This document shows positions 11,207 to 22,400 of a stretch of DNA of 30,064 nucleotides, piece by piece (the first letter of the stretch is position 1; each line of letters begins with the position of its first letter). The DNA comes from Parachlorella kessleri (taxonomy: Eukaryota > Chlorophyta > Trebouxiophyceae > Chlorellales > Chlorellaceae), in assembly GCA_001598975.1 (NCBI GenBank), contig BBXU01000602.1, positions 1 through 30,064 on the forward strand. The letters run 5' to 3'. The translations under genes were made by a program, and so were the position numbers. The notes beneath the pieces were generated by a model. It searched no databases. It was not told the origin of the DNA and worked only from the letters and a program-made list of their open reading frames with translations.

Positions 11207-11836
11207 AAGTAACGAGTTGGCCGACCTTGCTGCCAGAGTTGGACGAAAACGGCTGCATGCCCAGGGATGTATAGGATCGTTCATGTACTGCGGATCTGGT
11301 GTCAGAGTATTGTGGAACTCCTCCTCGGCATGTTTTACTTATAGATTTTGATGTTGGGGAACTGGGGTTGTCAACGGCTGAGTGAGATGCTGTCAAGGCT
11401 GGGAAAGATGTTTTCCTTGCATGTGCACCAAATTGGTGCTGTAGCATGCGCGCATGGTGTAGGAACTGCCATTTGATGCGAGGTGTGTGCCTGGGGTTTG
11501 CTTGTCTGTTGTTACATCAACCCGCCCTTTACTTGTACACTTGGGTGAGCCCGTAATAGTACACCTGGGTGATGGAAAGTCTGTCTGGTAACTCCACAGG
11601 GAAGCTTTACACCTGGTTACCCTGTAGTACACAGCGTCAAGTGCATGACTATGCAAGAAGCAGCAACTGCCCAACCGACTGCACATGAACCTGGGTCACT
11701 TAAGGAGCCTCTCGACTACCCGACCTCAACAAAACCAACCAAAGGAGGCAGGCAAAGCAAGAAGAAAAGGGGCGGTGCACGCTGCCCCACAACCTCAAGG
11801 GCCACCAACAGATACGCACAATTCCTTTGCCCCAGC
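11207..11836. other. Convergent 3' region between AKR and gene 4
   Basis: This holds the 3' UTRs of two genes transcribed towards each other. The plus-strand part after 11206 is AT-richer and has no coding exon. On the minus strand TGTAA occurs at 11611-11607 and 11516-11512, suitable as poly(A) signals for gene 4. No other structure was seen. Confidence 0.45.
11607..11611 (-). terminator. Candidate TGTAA poly(A) signal of gene 4
   Basis: A minus-strand TGTAA lies about 226 bp past the TGA at 11839-11837; a second copy lies at 11516-11512. Called on motif and position only. Confidence 0.35.
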
Positions 11837-12984
11837 TCAATCCTCCGCTTCCTGCGGCAGCGGCGCATCCGGCCGCTTCTCCTGGAGCGTCTCCTGGTCA
11901 ACGCCCTCATCCACAGCAGCCCTGGGCGTACCTGCAGCTAGGATGCGCAAGAACACACGTAACGAGTTGCACGCCTCTCGCTCCGTCACCCACGTCAAAG
12001 GAACGTCAGACGACTGCCTGTCAACTGTGGGGCAGCGGAAGCCGCTTGCACATCATGCCCATACTGTGCCGCTTGCATACACACATGGGCCCGCTCACTC
12101 CGCATTCAAATTGCTTGGTAGTCAGCACAACTGGACTCACCCCAGAAAAAAGGACCATCCCAAGCATCCCCTTGCAGGCATGTAGCTAGGACAACCACAA
12201 ACGTATGAGAGCTGGGGGGAGCCTGGCTAAGCTGTTCCAAATCCTCCCCCCCCCACCCACCCCCCAGCCACCTTGATCATGCTCTCGGCTCACCTGGGGA
12301 CTCCCTGTACGCCCCCTCACTGTCCGAGTACATCGCTCCCTCCTCCTGCGGCCAGAAAACCGCATGGATACTACCCGTTGCAGATGTCTGGCTCGAGTAA
12401 GGCCGAATGCGGGTAGCCAGTGTGCAGACCACAAAGGCACAGCCACGAGACAGCTCAGCTGCCCCTCATCACAGTATCAAGGACCAACAAGTCCTGCTGC
12501 CATACTACCACATCGCACTGTGAGCTGCACATGAATCCAACCCATCACAGCTGAGGACGGCGCACCTGCGCTGGTGGCAGTGGTTTGTCGGGCCTCTTCT
12601 CCTGAAGGGTCTCCTGGTCGAGCTGCTCCTCACTGCAGGGAACGATTACAAAGTGAGGGGCTGGCAAGTGGGGCGAGGCCGACCTATCCTGCTAGCAAAG
12701 CTGCTCCTGCTGCCATGACGCCCACCAGTGACAGGAAGTGCATGCTTTCAGTGCTTCCAGTAGACAGTGCATGTTGCACCGACTCCAACAGGCAGTGCAA
12801 CCTACGTATTTGCAACTTAACCCCGCCTACCAAACCCCCAATCCTTGCTATACAGCCTTGGAAAACAAAATCTTCCCTACCCCTGGTTCGCTGTGACCAT
12901 CCATCTGGCAGCACCGGGCATGAAGGTCCGGGCTTCCTGGAGCCAACGAGCCTCAAACTTAAAGAGTGCCTGTCTGAGTGCCAT
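11837..12984 (-). CDS. Small repeat protein, unknown, 4 exons, about 105 aa
   Basis: Proposed exons, minus strand: 12984-12881, 12632-12566, 12345-12294, 11931-11837 (TGA). They total 318 nt with consistent phases (2, 0, 1). Exon 1 gives MALRQALFKFEARWLQEART and then FMPGAARWMVTANQG, an Arg-containing amphipathic stretch that might be an organelle-targeting or membrane-associated helix. Exons 2 and 4 encode nearly the same block, DQETLQEKRPDKPLP and DQETLQEKRPDAPLP; exon 3 gives EEGAMYSDSEGAYRESP. The tail is acidic. The repeated block read from two separate exons in the same frame is the main evidence that the gene is real. The start could lie further upstream, since the frame stays open above the ATG. 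I do not recognise the family and assign no function. Confidence 0.6.
12246..12267. repeat. C-rich tract (G-rich in gene 4 sense)
   Basis: Runs of C broken by single A lie in the last intron of gene 4. In the transcript sense this is a run of G tracts with G-quadruplex potential. Confidence 0.6.
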
Positions 12985-13760
12985 CCGTGCGAAGCTGGAT
13001 GGCTGGATACAGTACGTGTTGTATGGAGGAAGAACCGTGCGACAACCCTTCCTCGAGGGTTTCGATATTCGAAGCCAGACAGCACCTGGCACGAGCCGCG
13101 CCCGCGCCTCCCAGCTAGGCAGTACGTTGCTGGCCACTGGCAATCATTCCGTCATTGTCTGTGCAATACACACGTACTGAACGACCCAGCTTTCTCAAAG
13201 CTGAGCCATGAGCTGAGCTCCATGTCCAAGCCATCATGCAAGGACGCTGCCACAGCGTACCATGGTCACTTGCGGTCTTGCTGCACTGGCTGCTGCCACA
13301 ACTCATATTGGAAGATGTATGACACGCGGCAGACGACATTCCTTACGGTGCCACGCCTCAGCTAGGGCCAAATGTGACAGTCGACAAGCAAGCAACAAGC
13401 GCAACCCAAGCAGGAGCAAGACAGTCCTAACAGTACCAAGGTGCGGGGTCTCTTACTGGGGCCGATCAGTGTGCCTGCAGCCACTGCCTCACAAAATAGA
13501 AGCATACACTTTGCTGCCTAGTTCCCTTCAGTATCCTCATCACCGAAAGCATGCTGCACCCCCGACATAGATACCTGGCCAGCCAAGCAGTTGACGCATT
13601 CCGAATGCATCTAGCAGGCTTTGCAAAGCTGACGTACACGATGGTGAGTTGCAACGACAGCAGCCCGAGTTGCATTAAAGAAATCCCAGCATTGCAAATC
13701 AATAGTGAGCGACTTTTGAGAGCACAAAGGGAGAAGAGGCAGTCGCGCCCAGACAGGTCC
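12985..13760. other. Region between gene 4 and LCB1; weak exon-like pieces
   Basis: No gene is firmly supported. It should contain the LCB1 3' UTR and gene 4 upstream sequence. Plus-strand sequence from 13551 reads MLHPRHRYLASQAVDAF and ends at a good ATG|GTGAGT donor near 13643. The minus strand of the same stretch also has an exon-like piece (FAKPARCIRNASTAWLA) with an acceptor and donor. Neither could be joined in phase to a neighbour. Base composition is AT-richer than in the sure exons. Confidence 0.35.
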
Positions 13761-16700
13761 TCATGCCAGAACTCGCTTGCATGAGGCCCGAAGTGCAGCT
13801 ACTGCCTGCTCGACCTGCTTGGTTGTGTGGTCCGCGCTCACAGCCACCCTGCACGTGTAGAGGACAGCACAACACAAATCCTTCACTGCAGGAGCCCGGA
13901 GGCTTGATAAGGAGGGGAGCGAACAGGCTGGTACGCTTGCACAGCAGGTACACTGGGGAGCTGGTACCCTGCCTTATCAGCCACATGCGCGCCGCAGTTC
14001 AAAGCGCAAGCTGCAGGCTACGGTCGGCATATCCCTGAGCAGCCGCAGGGGCGATTGACATGCTTCCATGCGGCTGCTGGCCTCTCAAGGCCCAGCACCC
14101 AATAGTAAGGAATAGGTGACTACTACGTCATCTTCAGGGGTGGGTCCCAAAGAGGTGGCTTTCGTGTGGATGACTTCAGAAAAGGCACTACAGTAGGCTC
14201 AGCGACTTGCCTGATGCTGGGCTGTGGCCGGCTGCGCTCCAGGCTGGAGTACTTGGCCGCAGCAAACAGCACTCCCTCCCGCGCCAGGCAGTCGTCGACG
14301 ACACGTTGCAGAAGCAGGTCGCCTTCCGAGTACTGCGGAGGGGGTCGTGAAGGGGCGGGTGGGTCAGAAGCCACCCAGGGTACGCGGCGAGCAGTCTATA
14401 CAAGCCATGACGTTGCGCAGCAGAAAGGTGGCCGTTCAGCATGCGGTACATGGGGCTGGGCTAGTCAGCTGGTAACCGCCAGGCTCGAGGAGGCCCTGGT
14501 GATACACCAGCCGCCGCGCCAGCCTATGCAGCCACATTCCACATGCTCCAGCTTCAGCAGCAACGGCATACCCAACATATCCCTTCGACAGCAGAACTCC
14601 TTCCGATGACCGTGACCCCGCCCAGGGGTGGCACTGCACCAAGGCTACTTATCCAGAGCTAGCTATCTAAAGCCTGCCACACACCTTCTGGCGGGGCGGG
14701 GCCGGGTCCAGCACCAAGTGAATGACCGGCGACTCCTCGTCGGCCTGCGCCTCGGCGGCGCCGGCGCCCTGCCGCGCTCCCAGCACCCGCAGCAGCCCTG
14801 CCAGCTGAGCGGCGGCTGTGCGCCGGAAGTGGGCCGCGTTGGCTCGTAGGTCTGCCATCAGCTTGGGGCCCTCCTCAGACTGCAGCTGGTCCAGGGCGGC
14901 AATGGCGCCTGCAGGGTACAGGAAGCGGCATGGCTTTTGTTTTGGCCATGATGAGAGCGCCCAATGGGAGAGTGGAGACAGCCGCACTGGCGCAACCAAC
15001 AAACGCCGGTGGGCAACAGCGTGGTGATGGCTTGAGACTCCTTTCTACCCTCACCTGTGGCCAGGTATGGCGGCAGGCTGGCTGAGAAGCAGTACCCCAG
15101 GCCCGACAGCCGCTGGTGGTCCACTATCTCACGCTCGCCGCTGCAGAAGCCGCCAATGGAGGCCAGGGAGTTGCCTGCACAGCGCAGCGAGGCAACATGG
15201 CGAGGGGCTGAGGTAATGCTTCATATCAGCCCACTGCCAGAACAGTGGTCCCCACCAGCGCGCAGCTGACAGTGAGCGTAGCACTGATATGCAGATGTGC
15301 CTGCTGGGTTTCAGCATTTGAGGCAAAGGTTGAGCCACGCAGCCAACACCCCGTGAGTAAACCACCAGCCCCGCCCCTACGGACACTGCCCACAAATATG
15401 AGTCCCAGCTCCAGCCACTTCCATGGTACAGGCCGTGGATTCACTGGTGGGCGTAATCTTACCATGGCCTGGTGGGAAGTACCAAAGCGTTGGTCTGCAG
15501 CAAAGCCGCTCCCACTGTGCGCAAACAGTGTTCCCACAGTATCCAATCAACCTCTCACATGCATGAGTGGGCCTTCCACCATCTCAAGCACGAGCCGCCC
15601 TACACTCAGAAGCGGGAAGTGTAGAGCCTGACTGCTGTCCAGCACCCGTACCCGCCTTACTGTCTGGACCCTGCCTAATTCAGATGCCCCGCCAAGAACT
15701 TGACTTGACCCCGTCACGCCCTCGTAGGCAGCTACTCTCCCTCGCCGGCGCTTACCTAGGGAGCCGCCCACAAACTCAACGTCGCTGGGCGCATAGCCAA
15801 AGTGCTCGCACGCGCCTCGGCCCTTGGCCCCCAGCACTCCAAGTGACAGCGCCTCATCCACAATGAGCCGGTACCTGTATTTCTGCACGAGCGTCAGGCA
15901 CAGCATGTCCTCTCAGTGAAGGGAGACTTGCAACCCTGGCAACGCAACACTGTCAAGGACAGGCCGGTGGCCGCACAGAGTGCCAGCTGGTGCTTGGAAT
16001 GACAACCCCTCCAGCTGTCTAGCTGCCGGCTTTCCCCTCCCTAGCCAGCGCGGTCCCCTTTGCAACCGCCCATCTTGCTTGATAGCTCAAGTCCTGGCTG
16101 CTCCCAAGGTCTCCGGGGCATGGGTGAGGAGGCACGGGACCGGCAGGGTCCCTTGCCATGCCGGGCCATATGCACTTGATATGACACTACTAATCTGCCC
16201 AGCTTTGCAAAGGTGTGGTGTACTGACAAGCACTAACGCGTCTGCATCTCTACTCCCTGGCTGTGCTTGCGCACCTCCTTGAGCTCCTTGATTTTGTCCA
16301 GTGGCGCCACGTCGCCATAGTTGGCATAGATCCCCTCCACCGCGATGAACCGCCGGTTCAGCGGCTTGCTGCAAGCGGCAGTAGTTATAACGCATACATG
16401 TGAGTGACACACAAAAACCAGGGTGATACCACAGCCTGCTGAAGTCAGGTCACTGGTATGCCTACAGGCGTGGTGCATCCTCTGCAGCCCCGCCACTGGC
16501 AGACCTAAAATACTACCCAGTGCTGGAAGCCCCAATGTCATATGCCCACAGCCCGAGGGCAGGCATAGGCCGCCAAGCGCCCTCGCGGCACCCTGTTTCT
16601 CCGCAACCCGCAGGAGCAAGCCTTCTAGAAACCTCTGCCATCTCTACCTTGTAGAACCCTCACCCTGCCACCACCTCTTGTGCCGCACCTGCTGCGCTTG

Positions 16701-18986
16701 TCCTCGGCGGCTACTCGCTGCAGCACGGCCTCCAGGTCTGCCACGTCATTGTGTTTGAAATACAGCACCCTGGCACGCGACAGGTGGCACCCATTCTGGA
16801 TGCCGTAGTTCACGCCCTGCAGCAGCATCAACAGTAGCACTGCTGCCGAACAGTAGTTGCTGCAGTGTGAGGAGGTGGAGCACCCACCCCAGATGCACTG
16901 CTGCTGTGTTTTCACAATGCCAGCACCAATGCAGGGGCTGCGACACCCTCCATGATGCAGCCACCAGGCAGCAGGCACCGAGCGCCTGCTGGCCCGTGTG
17001 CCTGCCTCCTCTACACAACCTGGCAACAACTGGGCTATAATGCACACACCACCAGCAATGTTTGGCTTCCCACCTCGTCGCAGATGATAAGGTCCTTCTT
17101 GTTGGCAAAGGCTGGGATTACTGAGGGCAGCGTGGCCAGGTCGTAAGAGTAGAGAATGGCCTCTTCCACCCCCATGAACTGGGCCAAGCGCTCCTGCACA
17201 GCAGCGCCTGCTGTTGTAAGCCACTTTCCACACCTTGCCTTACGCCGGCCTTGCGCCCATTCCCTGCTGCTCCTCATTGACACAGCGCAGGGCACCCCTG
17301 CTCCTGCCAACATGCCAACCAAGGCTAAAAACACTTCATGAACAGTGCCACCCAGCGTGCCAACCTCGACCCCTCGTTCCAAGCGCAGGTACAGAACCCC
17401 GGGCACCATGAGGCATGGCAGGTGAAGAAGACCACAGCCGCCTTTGTCTGCCTTCTTGTCCAGGCTGGCCTGCTGCCCTACCCCCCACATCACGTGCTCG
17501 CCCTTTCATTCCATGTTGGTTCGGCAGCGAGAAGCCAGGCATGTGCTGCCACCGCACTTAACAGTCCCCACCCTGCACTGCAACCGCTGCTGCGCCCTTA
17601 CCTCCAATTGGAGGTGCACGTCAATGGTCCCATAGAAGCCGCGGGGCCCGCAGGACCCCACGCCGTACTTGTCTATCGTGGCTTCACACTTGGCCTCTAT
17701 CGCCTTGTTGCCCGCCAGGCCCAGGAAGTTAAAGGACGCAAAATTGAGCGCCTGCTTGCCGTTGACAATCACCTTGACGCCCGCATCGCTGCACCATGGG
17801 GAGGATGGAAGGCCAAGTTAAGAGATGCACATCAGTAAGGTCGGTAAGGAGCTCCAGCACCTTGTGACCACAACCCCTGCGAACAAAATTTGCCCAATAC
17901 GGAACTGGTGTTGCAGCTTGCCCAGCAGGGTTGAGTGCCCAAGGCTGCGTGCCCAGGGGGTCCCCTATCTCACCACGTGACCCAGCCAGCCTCGATACAA
18001 CCTCCGCCTGCATCCCAGCCTGACGTCCTGCTAGACGGCCCACACCTCCAGAGCATAAGCCAAGTACTGCCCGCAGTCACTTGATGGAGCGGAGCCTTCC
18101 TCATTTCTCTGTTGCTCCCCACCTGGAAATCACCGGCTGCTGCTGTAGCTGGAGGCGCTGCGCGTCAGTGATGCTGCCTTCCAGCGGCTCCGGCTGCCAC
18201 TCAGCACACAGCTCGTCCACCTCCTGCCACCCAATGTGCAAGCCACTGTGAGCATTGTAGGATCGCTCACAAGTCAGGTGTCAAGCGAGTGACTGCCGTA
18301 TTTCCCAAGCACCTACACAGAGGGCCCCCGGTCCTTTCGGCGTCACCGGTAAAACTTTTAGCTGACAACCAGTCCTGAACAAGGAGTCAAGAAGCGGCAG
18401 TGGGCCTAATCCGTATGTATAATAACTGCCACCTGCTCTGACGCTGCTGCAGTAACATCCTCATTTTGTACTTGTGATGTCATACAACAAGCTTTGCACA
18501 CGTTAATAGTGACGCATTATGCTATCAGTCGCCAAGTGAGCCCACGGTATTGGCAGTATAGTTAAACATATCTGAATAGATACCTTAAACGCCTGCGGAG
18601 GCACTTACATGGTGACTGAGACGACCTTCTCAGCCACCCACCCCGCCCGCTCGAATCAATGAGACTGCACTAGTGTTGCCTCTTCCCATGCCCCGCACCT
18701 TCTCGCTGAGCGGCTGCGCATCCTTGCTGCGCGGCTTGAAGCTGCCCTGGATTAGTAGGTAGGAGATGACCACCAGCAGGCAGCCCTCCAACACAAAGTG
18801 GCCCTTGTGCTCGATAAAGCTAGCCGGGTGCAGCTTGCCGCCCGGCGCAATGAGGGCCCAGCCGTCCACCACCGCCTCGTGCACCTGGACGGCTGCTGGT
18901 GACAGCCGCTGCACCTGAGGTGAGAAGCAGGCTGCAACTAGCAGTGCTGCAGCCAGCACCAGGCGGCCCAAGACGCGATGCACCAT
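13761..18986 (-). CDS. LCB1: Serine palmitoyltransferase subunit LCB1, 11 exons, about 532 aa
   Basis: Exons, minus strand: 18986-18699, 18223-18123, 17788-17602, 17193-17074, 16816-16689, 16368-16275, 15882-15756, 15174-15055, 14908-14685, 14332-14211, 13848-13761 (TGA); 1599 nt, all phases agree. LCB1 pairs with LCB2 in the ER membrane to condense serine with palmitoyl-CoA, the first step of sphingolipid synthesis. Signatures are [122 protein letters not shown] and [13 protein letters not shown]. As expected for LCB1 rather than LCB2, no Lys for PLP is seen after the GGSLGNSLAS region. A membrane span lies at about residues 65-83 ([18 protein letters not shown]). The usual YSYG reads YSYD here. 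The last intron needs a GC donor at 14210-14209. Confidence 0.96.
14209..14210 (-). other. GC splice donor, LCB1 intron 10
   Basis: Exon 10 ends CATCAG and the intron begins GCAAGT. Only this GC donor joins PQPSIR to VAVSADHTT in frame; the nearest GT, four bases on, would shift the last exon out of frame. Confidence 0.85.
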
Positions 18987-19456
18987 CTGTCCGGCTTCTG
19001 ACTAGGAGCAAGTGATCAGAAAGGTTACTGCCGAGCGCATGCCCAGACAGGACAAACTGGAAGGGTGAGGTAATGGACTACCAAGACGTGCAGCAGAAAC
19101 CCGGCGCGTCCTGCGTTCCAACGAACAAGGCGACCAACATAATACTCCTGACAGCAGCGCAGCTGTCAGGGAGTGCACAAGCAATCCAACAACATTTGAG
19201 AAAGATGGCGGGAGCCAGCCCAGAACCGGTGGGAATACCGTGCTAAAGCTAGGGATTGCCCCAAAGCACAGCTGGCGCCTGCTTGTCAGCAACTGCACAA
19301 GCCACACTCCAAGTGCATTCCGCTTCATAGCAGCATCCTTGATTGGGGACAACTCAGCCTTTCCCTGCGCAGCTCTGGGGTCTCGATCAGCAGTTGGCGG
19401 GGTCTGCGGCCGTACATGGGCCACGCAGCGTCCTGACAGTGGCGCGGATCGACATC
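18987..19456. promoter_or_regulatory. Divergent promoter region, LCB1 and XPO1
   Basis: The two start codons face away from each other across 470 bp, so both promoters and 5' UTRs must fit here. No TATA box was recognised. Frames that stay open across it (for example upstream of the exportin ATG at 19457) lack splice or family support. Confidence 0.5.
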
Positions 19457-22400
19457 ATGGCAGCCCAGAGTGCGGTAGAAGCCACAGCGGCAAAGCTGCT
19501 CAATTTTGCTGAGCCGCTCGACGTGACGCTGCTGGACTCCACAGTCAATGCCTTCTATGCCTCCTCTTCAAATGACGAGGTACTTTGGCCCCCGCACTTC
19601 TCCATCATCCATACATCCACCCTTGCACATCATGCAGGGCCACCAGCTCCCCGCCGGCAGTGGCTAGCGCAGGGGCCTCTCTGTAGCAGCACTTGTGGCA
19701 TGTGTGGTGCACACTGTGTCCCTGAATCCCTCGGTTGCACTTGGACAGGTCTATACTGCAGCTGCCACAGCAGGTGCTTTTGGAGGCCTGCTGCCAGCAG
19801 GTCCGCGGGCCTTGCAAGCTGCACACCTAACAAAAGAAAACCCTCTGAGTTCTGCCCCTTCTGTGCTTGTCGCTGTTGGTCACTTGCTGGGTCTCCCTCC
19901 TTCTGCGCCGCAGCGCGTGGCTGCGGAGGCTGTGCTGAAGAAAGTGCAGGAGCACCCCGACATGTGGACGCGCGTGGACGCCATCCTGGAGCAATCCAAG
20001 AACCCGCAGACCAAGTTCTTTGGCCTGCAGGTGGGGCAGCGGGAGCAGTGTGGTGCATCAGAGCAACTTAATCGCATGGGGACCAACTGAGGGTGTGGTG
20101 AAGGACCATAGGGAGTTTGTGGATTGTGATGGGTGGCTTTACGTCGTGGCCGTGGCTGCCTACTTGCCATCCAGGCACTGGGGAGCACGGTGTAGGTGGG
20201 TGGGGTGTGCCAAGAGGGGGAGAGTAGATACATTGGTCCAAAGGCCCTTCGGGGAGTTGAGGGGAGATTCCAAGGTTACAAATGACACCGATTCTCTTGG
20301 TAGCGAAGGACGAGCTAAATGGCGTCCCTTGTACCTCCCAACCCAGGTGCTGGAGGGCGTGATTAAGACGCGCTGGGGTGCGCTGCCAGATGCGCAGCGG
20401 GAGGGCATCAAAACCTATATCTCCAACCTCATCATTAAGTATAGCACAGGTGCGAGCGAGGAATGGGTGAGGGTTGAGGCTAGTAGGACAGCTATTGGTT
20501 TGCAGGTACAGACTTCCTCCTGGGGTTTTGTATCGAGTGCACACCGTGCGTAGTGCGAGGCGCACCAGCGGCAACCTCGGTAGTGTTAGGTTCTGGCGTG
20601 CAGCACAATGCATGAGTGAAGGGTGCAGTGTTGCGGTTTGGGTGGCGGTTAGAGTTGCTCTCCGGTTGTCAAGGCGTAGCACAAGGCTTAAGCAGGAGAC
20701 ACGTCAGCATGCACAGCAGGGGACAGCCATGCAGGCTGAAGGTCCCCTGCAGGGGAGCTGCATGTGGCAGTAACCACAAGCAGAGGAAAGGGATCAGCAG
20801 CAGCCCAGTCAGTTTGGGTTGCACTGCAGCGCAGCCCAGCACAAAGATTGTGAGCGAGGAGGGTCTCTCCGCAGCAGAGCACCGCTGCGAAGCACACGAC
20901 TGCAAGCAGCGTGGCCAGGTGGCTAGGCAAAGCAGCTGAGGACCTGCTGTAAAGTGGCAGCGTGCGAGCCAGTGCACCCCAGGCTGGGTCGTGCACCCAG
21001 CTTGGATGGCGGCCTTGGAGGGTCGGCACGGAGAGAGGGAAGGAAGAAGGGAGGGAGGGCAGGCTCCCAACATTTGCTGTCAAAGTCACACAGGTGGCAC
21101 TTGGGACGGCATTGCCCTAGGGTCCCGCTCAGCTAGCAGCTGGGAAGGTCTGTTGCAGCCAGAAAGTAGCCTCGGGGGCTTTCTCAGCGCACCAACTCAA
21201 CTGGAGGAGCTGGGGTCCGAAGATGTCATCCCTTGGGCGCTGGAATCCGGGCCTGCACTTCTCTGCACCCCACGTGCGCTGCCAGCGAGCTACTCCGGCG
21301 CCCCCCTTGTCTGGGTTGCAGACGGGTGTGCCAAACACCCTTGGCTGTTGCGCCTGCGCCCTGCTGCAGACGAGGCGCTGTTCCGGCGGGAGCGCACCTT
21401 TCTGTCCAAGCTCAACCTGGTGCTGGTGGATGTGCTCAAGCAGGACTGGCCACACAAGTGGCCCTCATTCATACCCGACATTGTGGGGGCCAGGTGAGCG
21501 GGGGCGTCAGAAGGTTGAGGGTGGGAGGTTCGAACCCAGGCCTCTTCCCGTGGTCAGGGTTGGTGCCAAGGAGCCGTGGACGGGAGCGCTGGAGGCGGGG
21601 GCGGGTGGGCAAGGGAGGGCAGGGGGTAATTATGTTTTGAAGATATTGATATGCAAGCCGTGCAGCGCCTCGGAAGCGAGATTTTGCTGTCATGAGATTC
21701 TGTTGTCATGGGATGCAGGCCATCTAGTTTGCGCCTGCCCGCGATGGTGCCATGCCGTGCCTGCTGGCCAGTTCTTCTGAGAAGCTAGCCCTCTCCCGCA
21801 ATACACGGCAGCCTATTTTGCGCTGCATGTGCAAGCCTGTGCACCAGCCGAGAAGCACTGATGCATGTCCTGCGGCTGCTATGCGTGCTGCCGCCCGCTG
21901 ACCCTGCTGTGCGTGCTGCCTCTGTTGCCTGTGTGCAGCAAGACCAACGAGACGCTGTGCGAGAACAGCATGCAAATCCTGCGGTTGCTCAGCGAGGAGG
22001 TGTTTGACTTCTCAAAGAACGAGCTGACACAGGTGGGGCGGGCTGGTAGCCCGGCCGCTGCAAGTCGGTTGGCTGTATGTTAGTGTCTGGCGACCCTGGT
22101 TTGCACATCGGCTACTCTGTGGTTACAGGGATCTACTGCGAGTGGGGGCATCCCAGCAAAGCAGTGGTGGTGCTGAGGTGGCTGCTACAATGGCCGGGCG
22201 AGCTGGCAGTCTTGTGCAATTGGCAGCTGACGGGCGGTATTTGTACCTTACCTGTTGTCAGGCAGGGTGGCGCGAGTGGTCGCAGGCAGCCTGGTAGCAG
22301 GGACCCACTTACTAGTACTGTCACTCACCACATTGCCACCAATACCTTGTGTGTTCCGTGCCCTTTCGTTGTCTAAGACCAGGCACTGCATCCCACTTTC

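Noticed and set aside
12574..13365. Plus-strand open frame of 263 codons as a gene
   Set aside because: It overlaps exons of the minus-strand repeat gene in antisense, has no family signature, and its composition is not that of the sure exons.
15245..15631. Plus-strand frame of 128 codons as an antisense gene
   Set aside because: It lies within an LCB1 intron, with no splice or family support.
21520..21545. tRNA-like B box (GGTTCGAACCC)
   Set aside because: The flanking bases do not form a five-pair T stem on either strand and no acceptor or anticodon arm was found; the site lies in an exportin intron.
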